A DNA stretch of 48,592 bases from assembly GCA_009911065.1 (NCBI GenBank), contig QXWR01000040.1, positions 1 through 48,592 of the forward strand, given 5' to 3'. Position numbers and translations under genes: made by a program. Every line of letters begins with the position of its first letter. The first letter of the stretch is position 1. This DNA comes from Clostridiaceae bacterium. Its GTDB lineage: Bacteria > Bacillota > Clostridia > Lachnospirales > Lachnospiraceae. A model generated the notes under the pieces. That model was given only the letters and a program-made list of their open reading frames with translations, was not told where the DNA came from and searched no databases. Positions 39,987 to 48,592 of this stretch are shown here, in pieces.

Positions 39987-41543
39987 CTACTCCAATTCTT
40001 CAATTTTTATGACGATCAGATCCTCATATATTTTGATGGATCCATCTGAAGGATAACAGGGCATGGTTTTTATAAAGTCCATTTTCTTTATCTCTTCAAC
40101 TGTTTCTGCATCAGCTAGAGGGATAAAATAGCCTTGAAAATTTCTGATAAATGAATTGCGGGAATAAGCATTAATGAGGGATGTTGTATTCCCACCATAC
40201 AAGTAAGGTGTATATGCACTCCAGGAATATTTGAAATTGGGATCTGAGAAATTATTCCCTATAAATATCCATTGAAAAGATTCATTAAAATGCTCTGTTT
40301 CCTGCACTCTGGTAATTACCATAGTCAAGTAGTTTTCTGTTTGGCGGTTCATATAATACATAGCTGTATAGTTTCCGTTTGAAAGCCATATATAACTGAA
40401 TAGAATTATCCCATAAACAATTTTTACAATATTGCAAATACCCCCCCCCGAATAAAATAGCTGGTGTGCTATCTTTGATTTTGTCTTCCATAATTTTTCA
40501 ATCAAAATCAGAGGCAAAAAATAAATAAAAACAGCAGCATAAATCATAAGTGTATAGATATAACTCTTTGGACACATAATTTGAATACTGTTTACTGCCA
40601 ATGGAAAAATAAGACATAGTCCAATCGTTCCCATATAGATTGGCCACTTATATTTGTTTATAATTAATAAAAATAAAATAGCGCAAACGCTGAAAATACC
40701 AAGGAAAATGACCGCAAATTTCAAAATATTCGTTGATGTCACACCATAATAATTTTTAATAGGCATTTTTAAAAATTGGAGAAAAGTTTTTGTAAGCAAA
40801 GCAGGAAATTCTTGCAGATCTAATTTTCCCATAGAGTCAACGCCCTGATAATCATGAAGTTCTTTCCCATAATACCAAAGAGACACTTTAAGCAATCCAA
40901 AATAGGTAAGCATACCGCCAGCAAGACAGCCAAGATAGGAAACCCCGTTTTTTATGATTACTTTTAGTGATGAATCTTCTTCAAGAATTTTACTGATTAA
41001 AAGCAATACAAACAAAGTTGCTGTCATTGGAAAATATGCCTGGTAGATACCTAAGGAGCATGCTTGAAGAAACATGGATAAAAAATGACCATGAGGAAAT
41101 CTTTCTGTCACCCACACAGCCATAACAGCCATGGCAATAGCAAGGGCATAATAGGGAGCTGTATATATAAAGAACAAAGTACTTGTTACAGTTGGAAAAC
41201 AGAGAAAAACGCTTGTCCAAATAGCTCCTATCCATACATTATCCACATGAAACAAATCCAATATCAAACATGCTACTAAAAGTAGTATTCCAATAGTAAT
41301 TAGCCCATTAAATAAAGAAATATTATAATTTCCCCATACTTTTCCTATAAAATCTCCAAGAATGGTAAGAAACCATCGACCGGAAGCGATTCCAGTTCCA
41401 TATCCAGACGGAAGTACCGCAACATTGTCATAATTATGTAGGATATTTACTAAAACGAATAAATGAGCAAATAATGCTGTAAAAAAACCAGCAAATAATG
41501 GTATTTTATATTTTGCAAAAAAGCATTTAATATTTAGAAACAT
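39987..41543 (-). CDS. GtrII/GtrV-like membrane glucosyltransferase
   Basis: 518 residues; the second of two adjacent ATGs (41543) is preferred because AGGAG is 6 nt upstream. It has about ten membrane helices, an N-terminal SGRWFLTIL segment typical of the glucosyltransferase GtrII family (Glucos_trans_II), and a soluble outer C-terminal domain. It would transfer glucose from the polyprenyl donor made by the GtrB-like enzyme to the surface glycan. A 9-C tract (plus strand) at residues about 366-368 encodes GGG of YSGGGIC. Slippage would truncate the C-terminal 150 residues. Confidence 0.8.
   Translation of the reverse strand: MFLNIKCFFAKYKIPLFAGFFTALFAHLFVLVNILHNYDNVAVLPSGYGTGIASGRWFLTILGDFIGKVWGNYNISLFNGLITIGILLLVACLILDLFHVDNVWIGAIWTSVFLCFPTVTSTLFFIYTAPYYALAIAMAVMAVWVTERFPHGHFLSMFLQACSLGIYQAYFPMTATLFVLLLISKILEEDSSLKVIIKNGVSYLGCLAGGMLTYFGLLKVSLWYYGKELHDYQGVDSMGKLDLQEFPALLTKTFLQFLKMPIKNYYGVTSTNILKFAVIFLGIFSVCAILFLLIINKYKWPIYMGTIGLCLIFPLAVNSIQIMCPKSYIYTLMIYAAVFIYFLPLILIEKLWKTKSKIAHQLFYSGGGICNIVKIVYGIILFSYIWLSNGNYTAMYYMNRQTENYLTMVITRVQETEHFNESFQWIFIGNNFSDPNFKYSWSAYTPYLYGGNTTSLINAYSRNSFIRNFQGYFIPLADAETVEEIKKMDFIKTMPCYPSDGSIKIYEDLIVIKIEELE
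40441..40449 (-). repeat. Poly-C/poly-G tract (9) in the GtrII-like gene
   Basis: Nine C on the plus strand (G on the coding strand) keep the gene in frame here; a one-base change would shift it after about residue 367. Confidence 0.85.
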
Positions 41544-41612
41544 CATATTCTCCTAAAATTTTTTATAACTATTTTATATTGATCAATTTCAATATATTTA
41601 CAATTGGTTCTT

Positions 41613-42614
41613 TCAGTTCCATAAGGTTTTAATATTTGATCTTAAAAACAAGAGGAAGGATACTGCTTTTAATCCAATTACATGACATAAAAAATTTAGT
41701 AGTTTCTCATTTTTTCTTTTTGAATACCGAATGATAAATTGAAATGATTGAAGAGACTTCCAGTATCTTTTTTTATTTTCTTTTGAACATTTCCAATAAT
41801 CAGAAAGTAGTGAATTATAAATTAAATTTAGATTTCCAAATAGCAATCTTCTTGTTGATGGTTTCAAGTTGTTTTCTGAACAAAATTTGTTAAAGAAAAA
41901 GCAAACATTTAACTTGTCTTTATAAATGGCATTTGAAAAACTGCGTGTGATAGAATCAATTCGATTTCTAGTATAAAGATAAAATGGATAGTTAAAAAAA
42001 CATACATTATCAGCTAACAGTAAGAGATGTGGCGTCCATAATGCATCCTCAAAGTATCGTTCACATGAAAAGAAAATATGGTTATTTAGAATAAAGTCTC
42101 TTCTTACAATATTAAGCCATGCATACCAATCATAATGGGAGGTATTATTTAGTAATTTTATGATTAGTTTTTCTTTGGAAATATTTAAGTTAGATTTATT
42201 AAAGTAGTAGGAGCATTCTATTTTCTTATTAGGATATACGGAGATATAACGCCCAATATAGACATCTGCATTATCATGCTTAGATATTGTACAAATTATT
42301 TCTGATATAGCATTTTTATTTAATGCATCATCACTATCTAAGAAGATAAGATAAGTTCCATGGGCATGTTTTATCCCACAATTTCTAGCATCTGATAATC
42401 CTCCATTTTTCTTATGAATGACAGTTACAGATTGATATTTACTGGCGTAAAAATCACATATTTGTACAGAACTATCTGTTGAACCATCGTCAATTAATAA
42501 AATTTCCACTTGATGTTCATATTGTTTTATTTGTGATATAACACTTTTAATACATTTATCTAAATACAGTTCAACATTATAAATAGGGATAATAATACTA
42601 ATTAATTTTTCCAT
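41613..42614 (-). CDS. Family 2 glycosyltransferase
   Basis: 333 residues from ATG 42614 (GTG 42623 is the alternative). GT-A fold: IIIPIYNVELYLDKC, LLIDDGSTDSS, GLSDARNCGI, FLDSDD (DxD-like) at about 88-93. The start is preceded by AGGTGA, in which TGA is the stop codon of the upstream gene, with 5 nt spacing; translation is thus coupled. It adds a sugar to the repeat unit of a surface polysaccharide; donor and acceptor unknown. Confidence 0.9.
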   Translation of the reverse strand: MEKLISIIIPIYNVELYLDKCIKSVISQIKQYEHQVEILLIDDGSTDSSVQICDFYASKYQSVTVIHKKNGGLSDARNCGIKHAHGTYLIFLDSDDALNKNAISEIICTISKHDNADVYIGRYISVYPNKKIECSYYFNKSNLNISKEKLIIKLLNNTSHYDWYAWLNIVRRDFILNNHIFFSCERYFEDALWTPHLLLLADNVCFFNYPFYLYTRNRIDSITRSFSNAIYKDKLNVCFFFNKFCSENNLKPSTRRLLFGNLNLIYNSLLSDYWKCSKENKKRYWKSLQSFQFIIRYSKRKNEKLLNFLCHVIGLKAVSFLLFLRSNIKTLWN

Positions 42615-42619
42615 TTCTA

Positions 42620-43648
42620 TCACCTAGTTATTCCATAAAGTTTTGCAATAAAGAAACAGTAATGATACCATTTACGAAACATGATTTTTCTTAAAAAGAG
42701 ATATTTAAAGCTTAGATAATTTATATTATAATGCAAACTATTATGGATAAGTGGATGGTCTAAAATGTCCTTAATTTTAGCAAGCTGCTCCTTTGGTGTT
42801 AATGTTTGAATAGTGGATACTCTTACTAATGAGGAGAAAATATGTTTGATATGTATTTGATAAAGAATTTTAAAGTTTTTTGGGGAATTGCATTTCAAAT
42901 CAACTAATAATTGACGTTCCTCTTGCATTCTTCTTAAACATAACAAATGAAAATTATCCATATATTCGGATGACAAGGTAATATGTTCAGGTTTTCGATA
43001 ATTATAATAAATTTTTGATATGCATTTCACTTGATTAGCCTTTGAAAATGCCTGAATATTAAATAAAAAATCTTCAATCATTTTAGTAGATTCAAAAGAT
43101 AAGTTATAAGAATGCAAAAAGGCAGTTTTATATATTTTATTCCACGCATAGGGAAATACTTTTTGCTCGTCCAGTTGAATAACTTGATTTCCAATCAATT
43201 CATAATCTTTTATATGCGGTATTAATTTGACTTGTTTGACTATATGGCCTTTAGAATTTTCAAAATTTTGAGTAAATCCAAAAACTATAATATCTAAATT
43301 ATCGTAAGTACTATATAATGATAATTCTTCAAGAGTGTTAATTTTTATTGTGTCATCTGAATCCATAAAAAAGATCCATTTTCCTTGGGCTAATGAAATT
43401 CCAGTATTGCGGGCCATTCCAAGTCCATGATTAATTTTTTTATTGTGTAAACGAATTCTTTTTTCATTTTTTATATATTGCTGACATATTTGCAGAGAAT
43501 TATCTGTAGAAGCATCATTAATTAAAATTAATTCCCAATTTGTATAGGTTTGCTTTATTACGCTGTTAATAGCTGATTTTAAATATTTTTCTGCATTATA
43601 AATGGGCATTATAATTGAAAAAACGGGATAAGAGTTTTCATTTTCCAT
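42620..43648 (-). CDS. Family 2 glycosyltransferase
   Basis: 342 residues from ATG 43648 (GTG 43657 alternative). GT-A signatures: FSIIMPIYNAEKYL, LINDASTDNSLQI, GLGMARNTGI, FMDSDDTIK. The start uses the same AGGTGA arrangement in which the upstream stop lies inside the Shine-Dalgarno. The C-terminal third is basic and helical. Role in building the polysaccharide repeat is inferred from the adjacent flippase and polymerase. Confidence 0.9.
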   Translation of the reverse strand: MENENSYPVFSIIMPIYNAEKYLKSAINSVIKQTYTNWELILINDASTDNSLQICQQYIKNEKRIRLHNKKINHGLGMARNTGISLAQGKWIFFMDSDDTIKINTLEELSLYSTYDNLDIIVFGFTQNFENSKGHIVKQVKLIPHIKDYELIGNQVIQLDEQKVFPYAWNKIYKTAFLHSYNLSFESTKMIEDFLFNIQAFSKANQVKCISKIYYNYRKPEHITLSSEYMDNFHLLCLRRMQEERQLLVDLKCNSPKNFKILYQIHIKHIFSSLVRVSTIQTLTPKEQLAKIKDILDHPLIHNSLHYNINYLSFKYLFLRKIMFRKWYHYCFFIAKLYGITR

Positions 43649-43653
43649 ATAAA

Positions 43654-45183
43654 TCACCTGATTATATTTTTTCTAAAGATTGTTTTACATCTTTTGATTA
43701 ATGCTTTGGTTTCTGGTTTCCAATATGCATAAAAAAGAATGAATAGTATGTTTGGAATACAAATTGATACTACAATATAGAAGCCAATTTGAACCAATAT
43801 ATTTGTAGTAATTATGCTGTTACATATATGTTTAGAGATAATCATACTAACCAGAGCAAGAATTTCAAACCACAAGATTTCTTTCCAATATTCTCCAATG
43901 GTTCTCCCAAGAATTTTTTTATAAATCAGACAAGGATAGGTGTAGGTGAATAAAATAGTGGAGCTAAAGATAGTTCCCATAAAAACTCCTGCTAAACCAA
44001 AATAATGGAGAAATACCAATGATGTTAATAGATTTATAAAAGATTCTATAATGGGAATAAATCGGTCTTCATATAAAATTCCTCCGGCTTCTTTAAAAAC
44101 AGAAAATACAGTTCTCATTCCTGTAATGCAAAAATTGAGCGCTAGGATAAATAAGGTAAATTCTGAAATAAGATATTTTTTTCCGAAAATTTGACCAATT
44201 AAGGGTGTTGTTACGCAATAAATCCCTGTAGTTGCACAATTAATAAGCGCTCCATTTAAGATATAAAGTTGCATAAAGATTTCATATGTTTTTTTAGTAT
44301 CTTTTTCAATTAAAAGATGTCCAACACTTGCAGTAGATGCAGTCAATGTTTGAGTACAAATACTTTTTATAGAATTTATGATTAAGGAATAGTTAGAGTA
44401 AATTCCTACACTGGTTAATCCCAAATATTTGGATATTAATATGTTATCTGTTCCTAAAACTACGAATCCCCCGATTTTATGAAAAAAACTTCCTTTTACT
44501 TTTTGTTTAATATCAAGAAACACAGTGGTTGGTATAGGTTGTTTTTTTAGGTGTTTCAAAAATGGATATCGCTTATTTGCAATATAAGAAATGATCAGAT
44601 TACTGACTAATCTGCATATTATCATGGTAAACAGATACAAAATAAAGCTATGGGAACAAAGTAAAACTATAACTTGAAGGAACTTGCTTGATAATTGATA
44701 TATAATATCACAAAATATCACCCAATAATTTTTTTGGTCTGCAATTAGGATGGAACGCTTATAGGAAAATAAATAAGAGCATACGGAATCCAGCAAAAAC
44801 CAAATATAAATAGCAGGGAGCGAATAAGGAAGGGAATAATCATGAATGATATATTTAAGTACAGGTATAATCAAGATACCGATACTGAAGATTATACCAG
44901 CAATCCCGATATAACACTTCTTATAAAAATACATTAAAGTTTGAATTGCAAGTACATCTTTGTTTTTTAGAGGTTGGTATAGATGATAAATCATAGTCAT
45001 TCCAATTCCTAATTCAGCAATAGACAACATGGAGAGAATATTGCTAAATAAACCATTGATTCCCTGATATTCAATTCCTAAAATAGAAATTAGGACCTTT
45101 CGACTGAAAATTCCTAATCCTATGGTGGCGAGATAGTAAATAATGCTTGCAATGGAATTGTAGAAGGTATTTTTTGTTTTCAA
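43654..45183 (-). CDS. Wzx-like polysaccharide flippase
   Basis: 509 residues with about fourteen membrane helices, of the MATE-related polysaccharide biosynthesis/oligosaccharide flippase superfamily (TFYNSIASIIYYLATIGLGI at the start, a region with LGTDNILISKYLG). It moves lipid-linked repeat units across the membrane. Its start appears to be TTG at 45183, overlapping the upstream stop (TTGA), with AGG about 9 nt before it; no downstream ATG fits. Confidence 0.88.
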   Translation of the reverse strand: MKTKNTFYNSIASIIYYLATIGLGIFSRKVLISILGIEYQGINGLFSNILSMLSIAELGIGMTMIYHLYQPLKNKDVLAIQTLMYFYKKCYIGIAGIIFSIGILIIPVLKYIIHDYSLPYSLPAIYIWFLLDSVCSYLFSYKRSILIADQKNYWVIFCDIIYQLSSKFLQVIVLLCSHSFILYLFTMIICRLVSNLIISYIANKRYPFLKHLKKQPIPTTVFLDIKQKVKGSFFHKIGGFVVLGTDNILISKYLGLTSVGIYSNYSLIINSIKSICTQTLTASTASVGHLLIEKDTKKTYEIFMQLYILNGALINCATTGIYCVTTPLIGQIFGKKYLISEFTLFILALNFCITGMRTVFSVFKEAGGILYEDRFIPIIESFINLLTSLVFLHYFGLAGVFMGTIFSSTILFTYTYPCLIYKKILGRTIGEYWKEILWFEILALVSMIISKHICNSIITTNILVQIGFYIVVSICIPNILFILFYAYWKPETKALIKRCKTIFRKNIIR

Positions 45184-46376
45184 GTTATTTTACCTGTCCT
45201 GGTTATTTGATTATTACTTGTGTAAAAGTATAAAATTGTTAATATAATGAAAATGGGTTTTATATTGTATGCTTCGAATTGACTCATTAAAAGAAAGATA
45301 CCTAAAAATGCTTCCAAAAAGTACCGTATTTTGGTATCATTCAATCGTTTTACTTTTTGCAATAATAATAAAAATAACATGCTAAATACAATAAATCCCC
45401 CGAGTCCTGATTTATATAATACATCAATGACCAAATTATGCGTATGTGCAACAAAAGACATTTTATCATATAAATTTAGTTTTTCTGATAATACTTCAGC
45501 AGATTCCAATCCATTTCCCAATAACAAATGATTCATAATATGTACTTTTGCATTTTGCCATATTTTAGTTCTTCCTGTAAATGTTATATCTTTTCCTAGA
45601 AGGTTAACCATTTTTTTTAATAACCAGCTATTTGAATTATTCCATACGAGAAAATAGAAAAAGGATATATTAAAAATGAGATAGGTCTTTATATTAAAAA
45701 TATAGCGAAACACTTTATTATTAAAAAGTATCATATAAAGAACTAGAAAACATAAACCGAATAAAGAAGTAATTGATCCTTTAATTATAATTGTCCCCAA
45801 AGAAATAAACCATAAAATAATATAATTGAGGGGAATTTTGTTAGAGTATTTTTTGAAAAAAATATAGCCTATTGCAATAGTTGGATAAATATAAATAATA
45901 AATCCATTGTAATTACCTAGAAAAAAGTTGGTATTTTTTATTCCACGAATATCTTCATACATTCCATCTGGAAATAATAATAATGATATAAAATTTATAA
46001 TAATTAAAAGATAAAAGAAGCAATAAATATTTTTTAAGAATATATTTTCGTTATAATTATATGTAAATTGTATTCCTACACACATGTATAATAATAAAAT
46101 TCCTTTTCCCCATATTGCGGATGCAATTTGTCCATGATGTAATATAGTACTAAATAATTGTATAATGAGAAACATACTAACTAATAAATAGTATTTATGA
46201 ATTTTTTGATAATACATGAGATAGAAAATTATCAAACTTACAATTGTTAAATTGATAAAAATATCATATTTAACTAAAACTGTATAGTTAAGATAATCTG
46301 GAAAAAATGAAAAAAGTACTATAGCTCCAGTCATCATATACATTAGAATATTCCTAGTATTTATTGCATGTTTCAT
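45180..46376 (-). CDS. Wzy-like polysaccharide polymerase / O-antigen ligase family
   Basis: 398 residues, about ten to eleven membrane helices. A large loop late in the protein contains LLLGNGLESAEV and AHTHNLVIDVLYKSGLGG, the conserved O-antigen ligase/Wzy signature. It would polymerise exported repeat units. AAAGGA precedes the ATG at 11 nt. The gene is very A/T-rich compared with the PTS region. Confidence 0.87.
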   Translation of the reverse strand: MKHAINTRNILMYMMTGAIVLFSFFPDYLNYTVLVKYDIFINLTIVSLIIFYLMYYQKIHKYYLLVSMFLIIQLFSTILHHGQIASAIWGKGILLLYMCVGIQFTYNYNENIFLKNIYCFFYLLIIINFISLLLFPDGMYEDIRGIKNTNFFLGNYNGFIIYIYPTIAIGYIFFKKYSNKIPLNYIILWFISLGTIIIKGSITSLFGLCFLVLYMILFNNKVFRYIFNIKTYLIFNISFFYFLVWNNSNSWLLKKMVNLLGKDITFTGRTKIWQNAKVHIMNHLLLGNGLESAEVLSEKLNLYDKMSFVAHTHNLVIDVLYKSGLGGFIVFSMLFLLLLQKVKRLNDTKIRYFLEAFLGIFLLMSQFEAYNIKPIFIILTILYFYTSNNQITRTGKIT

Positions 46377-46437
46377 AATAATATTATCCTTTTAATTATA
46401 ATAATTCTCTTGTGATATAAGTTAATAAATTACTATA

Positions 46438-47409
46438 TTACGCTCTCAATTTGTGATAAAAATTCCGAAGGAAATAGTATAAAGATGGAGAGATACAATA
46501 GATGCAGATTATACACTTTTCTTTTATTTTCAAATACGGATTAATAATAAAAAAAACAAGGCGACATCTAAGTTTTTTGCAAATATATTTAGTATCATTG
46601 GAATGACTTTTATATACATCTTTCATACTATAAAGTAAAGCTGTAAGCTGATGAAAATAAACACAATTAACTAGGTTGTAATTCTTTTTATTATGTTGCA
46701 TTAATATATTTTCTAAAAGTTTATTGGCTTTAAAGACATCTAAAAATATAGGGTTATATTGAGTTCTAGTAGCACTATCTGGCGTTTCTCTTCTAAAATA
46801 AAAAGGGGCTTTTATGTGCAGGGCACTGGAACATCTAATTAAAGTATTAGTCAAAAAAACGGAATCTTCTCCTTGTGTTATATGAACAGGGAAAGACAGA
46901 TGTTCTAATTTTCTCTTAGCAAAAATCCATCTACATGCAGAACATGATTGTATTAAAAGTTTTACAACATCATGATTGTTAGAATATAGTTGAGTTGTAT
47001 AATGGGGGTTGTGAGTTGATTTATGAATAGGTTCTTTGTCACTAAACCAACAAAAGTCAAAACATCCAATTTCTGTGCCATATGTTTCCATTAATGAAAT
47101 TACAATTTTATATGTTTCCAAATCCAAATAATCATCAGGATCCACAAAGCTGATATATTCACCAGTTGCTAATTTTAATCCTTTATTTCGAGCGCTGGAT
47201 ACTCCCGAGTTTTTTTGATGTAAGACAAATATATTATCATATTGTGAAGCAAACAAATCACATAGTTCACCACTATTATCCGTAGAACCATCATTAATGA
47301 GAATTATTTCAATATTGTTATATGTTTGATGTATAAGGGAATGTACACATTTGGACAGATATTGTCCCATGTTATAAACAGGGACTATAACCGAAATTTT
47401 TTTACACAC
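46438..47409 (-). CDS. Family 2 glycosyltransferase
   Basis: 323 residues. VIVPVYNMGQYL, LINDGSTDNSGEL, SARNKGLKLATGEYISFVDPDD with the DxD-like motif, and a later GEDSVF are typical of GT2 enzymes in capsule and cell-wall glycan loci. Start is GTG 47409, with AGGAG 5 nt upstream; an ATG one base earlier is out of frame. It is separated from the epimerase by 95 nt of A/T-rich sequence. Confidence 0.9.
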   Translation of the reverse strand: MCKKISVIVPVYNMGQYLSKCVHSLIHQTYNNIEIILINDGSTDNSGELCDLFASQYDNIFVLHQKNSGVSSARNKGLKLATGEYISFVDPDDYLDLETYKIVISLMETYGTEIGCFDFCWFSDKEPIHKSTHNPHYTTQLYSNNHDVVKLLIQSCSACRWIFAKRKLEHLSFPVHITQGEDSVFLTNTLIRCSSALHIKAPFYFRRETPDSATRTQYNPIFLDVFKANKLLENILMQHNKKNYNLVNCVYFHQLTALLYSMKDVYKSHSNDTKYICKKLRCRLVFFIINPYLKIKEKCIICIYCISPSLYYFLRNFYHKLRA

Positions 47410-47504
47410 ATTTTCTCCTGACTAGAGTTTTTTTTATATTATTTTAATCAAATTCAATAAGACATTGTACATTTAAAATAGAGTTGGCTTTTTTTACATA
47501 AAAT

Positions 47505-48527
47505 TCATGAGTTAAGATATTCTAAAGTGTGTTTAATCCCATTTTCCATATTCCAATGGGCTTTCCATCCCAATTTTTCTAATTTTGTGGAATCCATGAG
47601 TGCTTTTGTTGCCTTGGAATATCCAGATTGTTCTAAGACACTTGGAATTTCATATTTTATATTTACACCAGTAAGATTAGCAATCAAGGATGCCAGTTGC
47701 TTTAAGGTATAATTCGAATTGCAATCTGAGATATTATAGGCTTCCCCATCATTCCCTTTTAATAAAATTGTTAGCAATCCTGACACAGAATCCGCTACGT
47801 AATTGTAAGAATATAATTGATTGCCTTCGCTTTTTAAAACAATATCCTTTTTTTCTAGCCCATTTTTAATAAATTGGGAAATTGCCTTTGTATCTTCATA
47901 GAGCATGGTTGGTCCATAGGTTCGTGCTGCGCGGGCAATCACAATATCTAGTTCATTTGCTTTTCGGTATGCTTGACACAATGCTTCTCCAGCCCGTTTA
48001 CTTTCCGGATAACCGGCCCGCATGGTGTTGCAGTCAATGTAACCACAATACTTTTCGTTGAAATATTCAATATCCCCACGGTTTTCTCCATAGATTTCCA
48101 CGCTAGACATAAATAGAAATCTGTGGACACTACATTGAACAGCATAATTTAGTAAATGGTAGGTACCTATAACATTTGTTGTAATGGTTCCTATGGGATC
48201 GGACGCATAGGATATAGGATGCGTGTTGCTGGCTGCATGAATTACATAATCTGAAATACCAATATTTTGAAGTGGTTGATTGATGTCGTGGGAAATAAAT
48301 TGGAAATTATCGATGCCCCAATATTCTCTAAAACGTTTTTTGGCAGTCTCTTTGTTTCTGCCTAAAGCAATAATACGTATAGATTCTGGTCGCTTCATTA
48401 ATACATGAATTAAGAAACTTCCAATCATCCCGGTTGCTCCGGAAATTAGAATTGTACGATTGTTTAGTTTTTCCCATGGTAAAATTAATTGAGTTACAAA
48501 ATCAATATCTTTTTCATATACTTTCAT
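47505..48527 (-). CDS. NAD-dependent epimerase/dehydratase
   Basis: 340 residues from ATG 48527 (TTG 48536 is open upstream, but the ATG overlaps the preceding stop as ATGA). Extended short-chain dehydrogenase: nucleotide-binding GATGMIGSF (about 30-38), MSSVEIYG with the catalytic serine region, and the Y-x3-K pair in AGYPESKRAGE. It most likely converts a nucleotide-activated sugar for the surface polysaccharide; UDP-glucuronate decarboxylase-like and 4-epimerase-like activities are both possible. Confidence 0.9.
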   Translation of the reverse strand: MKVYEKDIDFVTQLILPWEKLNNRTILISGATGMIGSFLIHVLMKRPESIRIIALGRNKETAKKRFREYWGIDNFQFISHDINQPLQNIGISDYVIHAASNTHPISYASDPIGTITTNVIGTYHLLNYAVQCSVHRFLFMSSVEIYGENRGDIEYFNEKYCGYIDCNTMRAGYPESKRAGEALCQAYRKANELDIVIARAARTYGPTMLYEDTKAISQFIKNGLEKKDIVLKSEGNQLYSYNYVADSVSGLLTILLKGNDGEAYNISDCNSNYTLKQLASLIANLTGVNIKYEIPSVLEQSGYSKATKALMDSTKLEKLGWKAHWNMENGIKHTLEYLNS

Positions 48528-48592
48528 TTTAACCAAGAATCCCTTTCCATCTTTAAATAAGCTTTGAATATTTCTAAATCATCCTTTGTAGT
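48524..48592 (-). CDS. C-terminal end of a gene, possibly IspD/TarI-like cytidylyltransferase (partial)
   Basis: The last 22 codons of a minus-strand frame entering from the right edge: TTKDDLEIFKAYLKM and a final ERDSWLK before TGA, which overlaps the epimerase start (ATGA). The K/T-T-x-x-D-L ending resembles IspD/TarI-type cytidylyltransferases, which together with a dehydrogenase make CDP-alditol precursors. Only the tail is visible, so the identity is tentative. Confidence 0.4.
   Translation of the reverse strand, partial: TTKDDLEIFKAYLKMERDSWLK

Noticed and set aside
40285..40491. 68-codon minus-strand frame across the poly-C tract
   Set aside because: It is the alternative frame of the GtrII-like gene, opened by the G-tract, with no ribosome binding site; useful only as a sign of how slippage would read.
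1..48592. CRISPR arrays and tRNA genes
   Set aside because: No regularly spaced direct repeats and no tRNA T-arm (GTTCGA) cloverleaf pattern were seen when reading both strands; a tRNA search program would be decisive.

Overview
The window looks like a chromosome segment from a gut Clostridia species, most likely Lachnospiraceae. This is inferred from AGGAGG-type ribosome binding sites, tandem large serine recombinases, DUF6075/DUF3970-type accessory genes, an Lsa-like ABC-F protein, a mannose-family PTS and an AT-rich Gtr/Wzx/Wzy glycan locus. No rRNA, tRNA or CRISPR array was seen.

Region 1 (1-12360) is a graveyard of integrative elements and prophage. It opens with the C-terminal part of one large serine recombinase and a complete second one. 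Next comes an AT-rich two-gene cassette: a TIR protein with two PD-(D/E)XK-like domains, and a P-loop STAND-like ATPase with a C-terminal Mrr nuclease. This is the best candidate here for an undescribed defence system. It is followed by a DUF1016 nuclease fragment, a group II intron placed just after a terminator, a DUF6075 gene, a cut-off DUF3970-like fragment, a collapsed holin/endolysin cassette, an ORF6N-PLD-like protein with an unknown partner, and an orphan recombinase N-terminus.

Region 2 (12360-26675) holds defence and resistance genes: a type I restriction-modification operon (hsdR-hsdM-hsdS), an AraC-GNAT fusion with a MATE exporter, a secreted protein with cell-wall-binding-like repeats, an Lsa-like ABC-F protein behind a long attenuator hairpin with a three-codon leader ORF, and a single-chain GmrSD-type restriction enzyme next to an MmcQ/YjbR protein.

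Region 3 (27330-36800) is a sugar-sensing and uptake unit. A membrane-anchored periplasmic-binding protein, a NarL-type histidine kinase, its response regulator and a second anchored solute-binding protein form one operon. It is followed by a mannose-family PTS (EIIA, EIIB, EIIC, EIID), a small membrane protein, a Cof-type HAD phosphatase and an HPr-like protein lacking both phosphorylation sites. The likely logic is that the anchored receptors report a sugar to the kinase, and the regulator controls the PTS through a structured leader at 32214-32294.

Region 4 (37011-48592, minus strand) is an AT-rich surface polysaccharide locus read leftward from beyond the right edge: an IspD/TarI-like C-terminus, an NAD-dependent epimerase/dehydratase, three family-2 glycosyltransferases, a Wzy-like polymerase, a Wzx-like flippase, then a Gtr-type glucosylation module (GtrII-like, GtrB-like) and a DUF6020-like membrane protein.

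Four long poly-G/poly-C tracts (9-10 nt) lie in or against genes of regions 2 and 4: at the hsdR ribosome binding site, just after the signal peptide of the secreted protein, and inside the GtrII-like and DUF6020-like genes. This is the pattern of contingency loci and suggests coordinated phase variation of surface glycans, a surface protein and possibly restriction.
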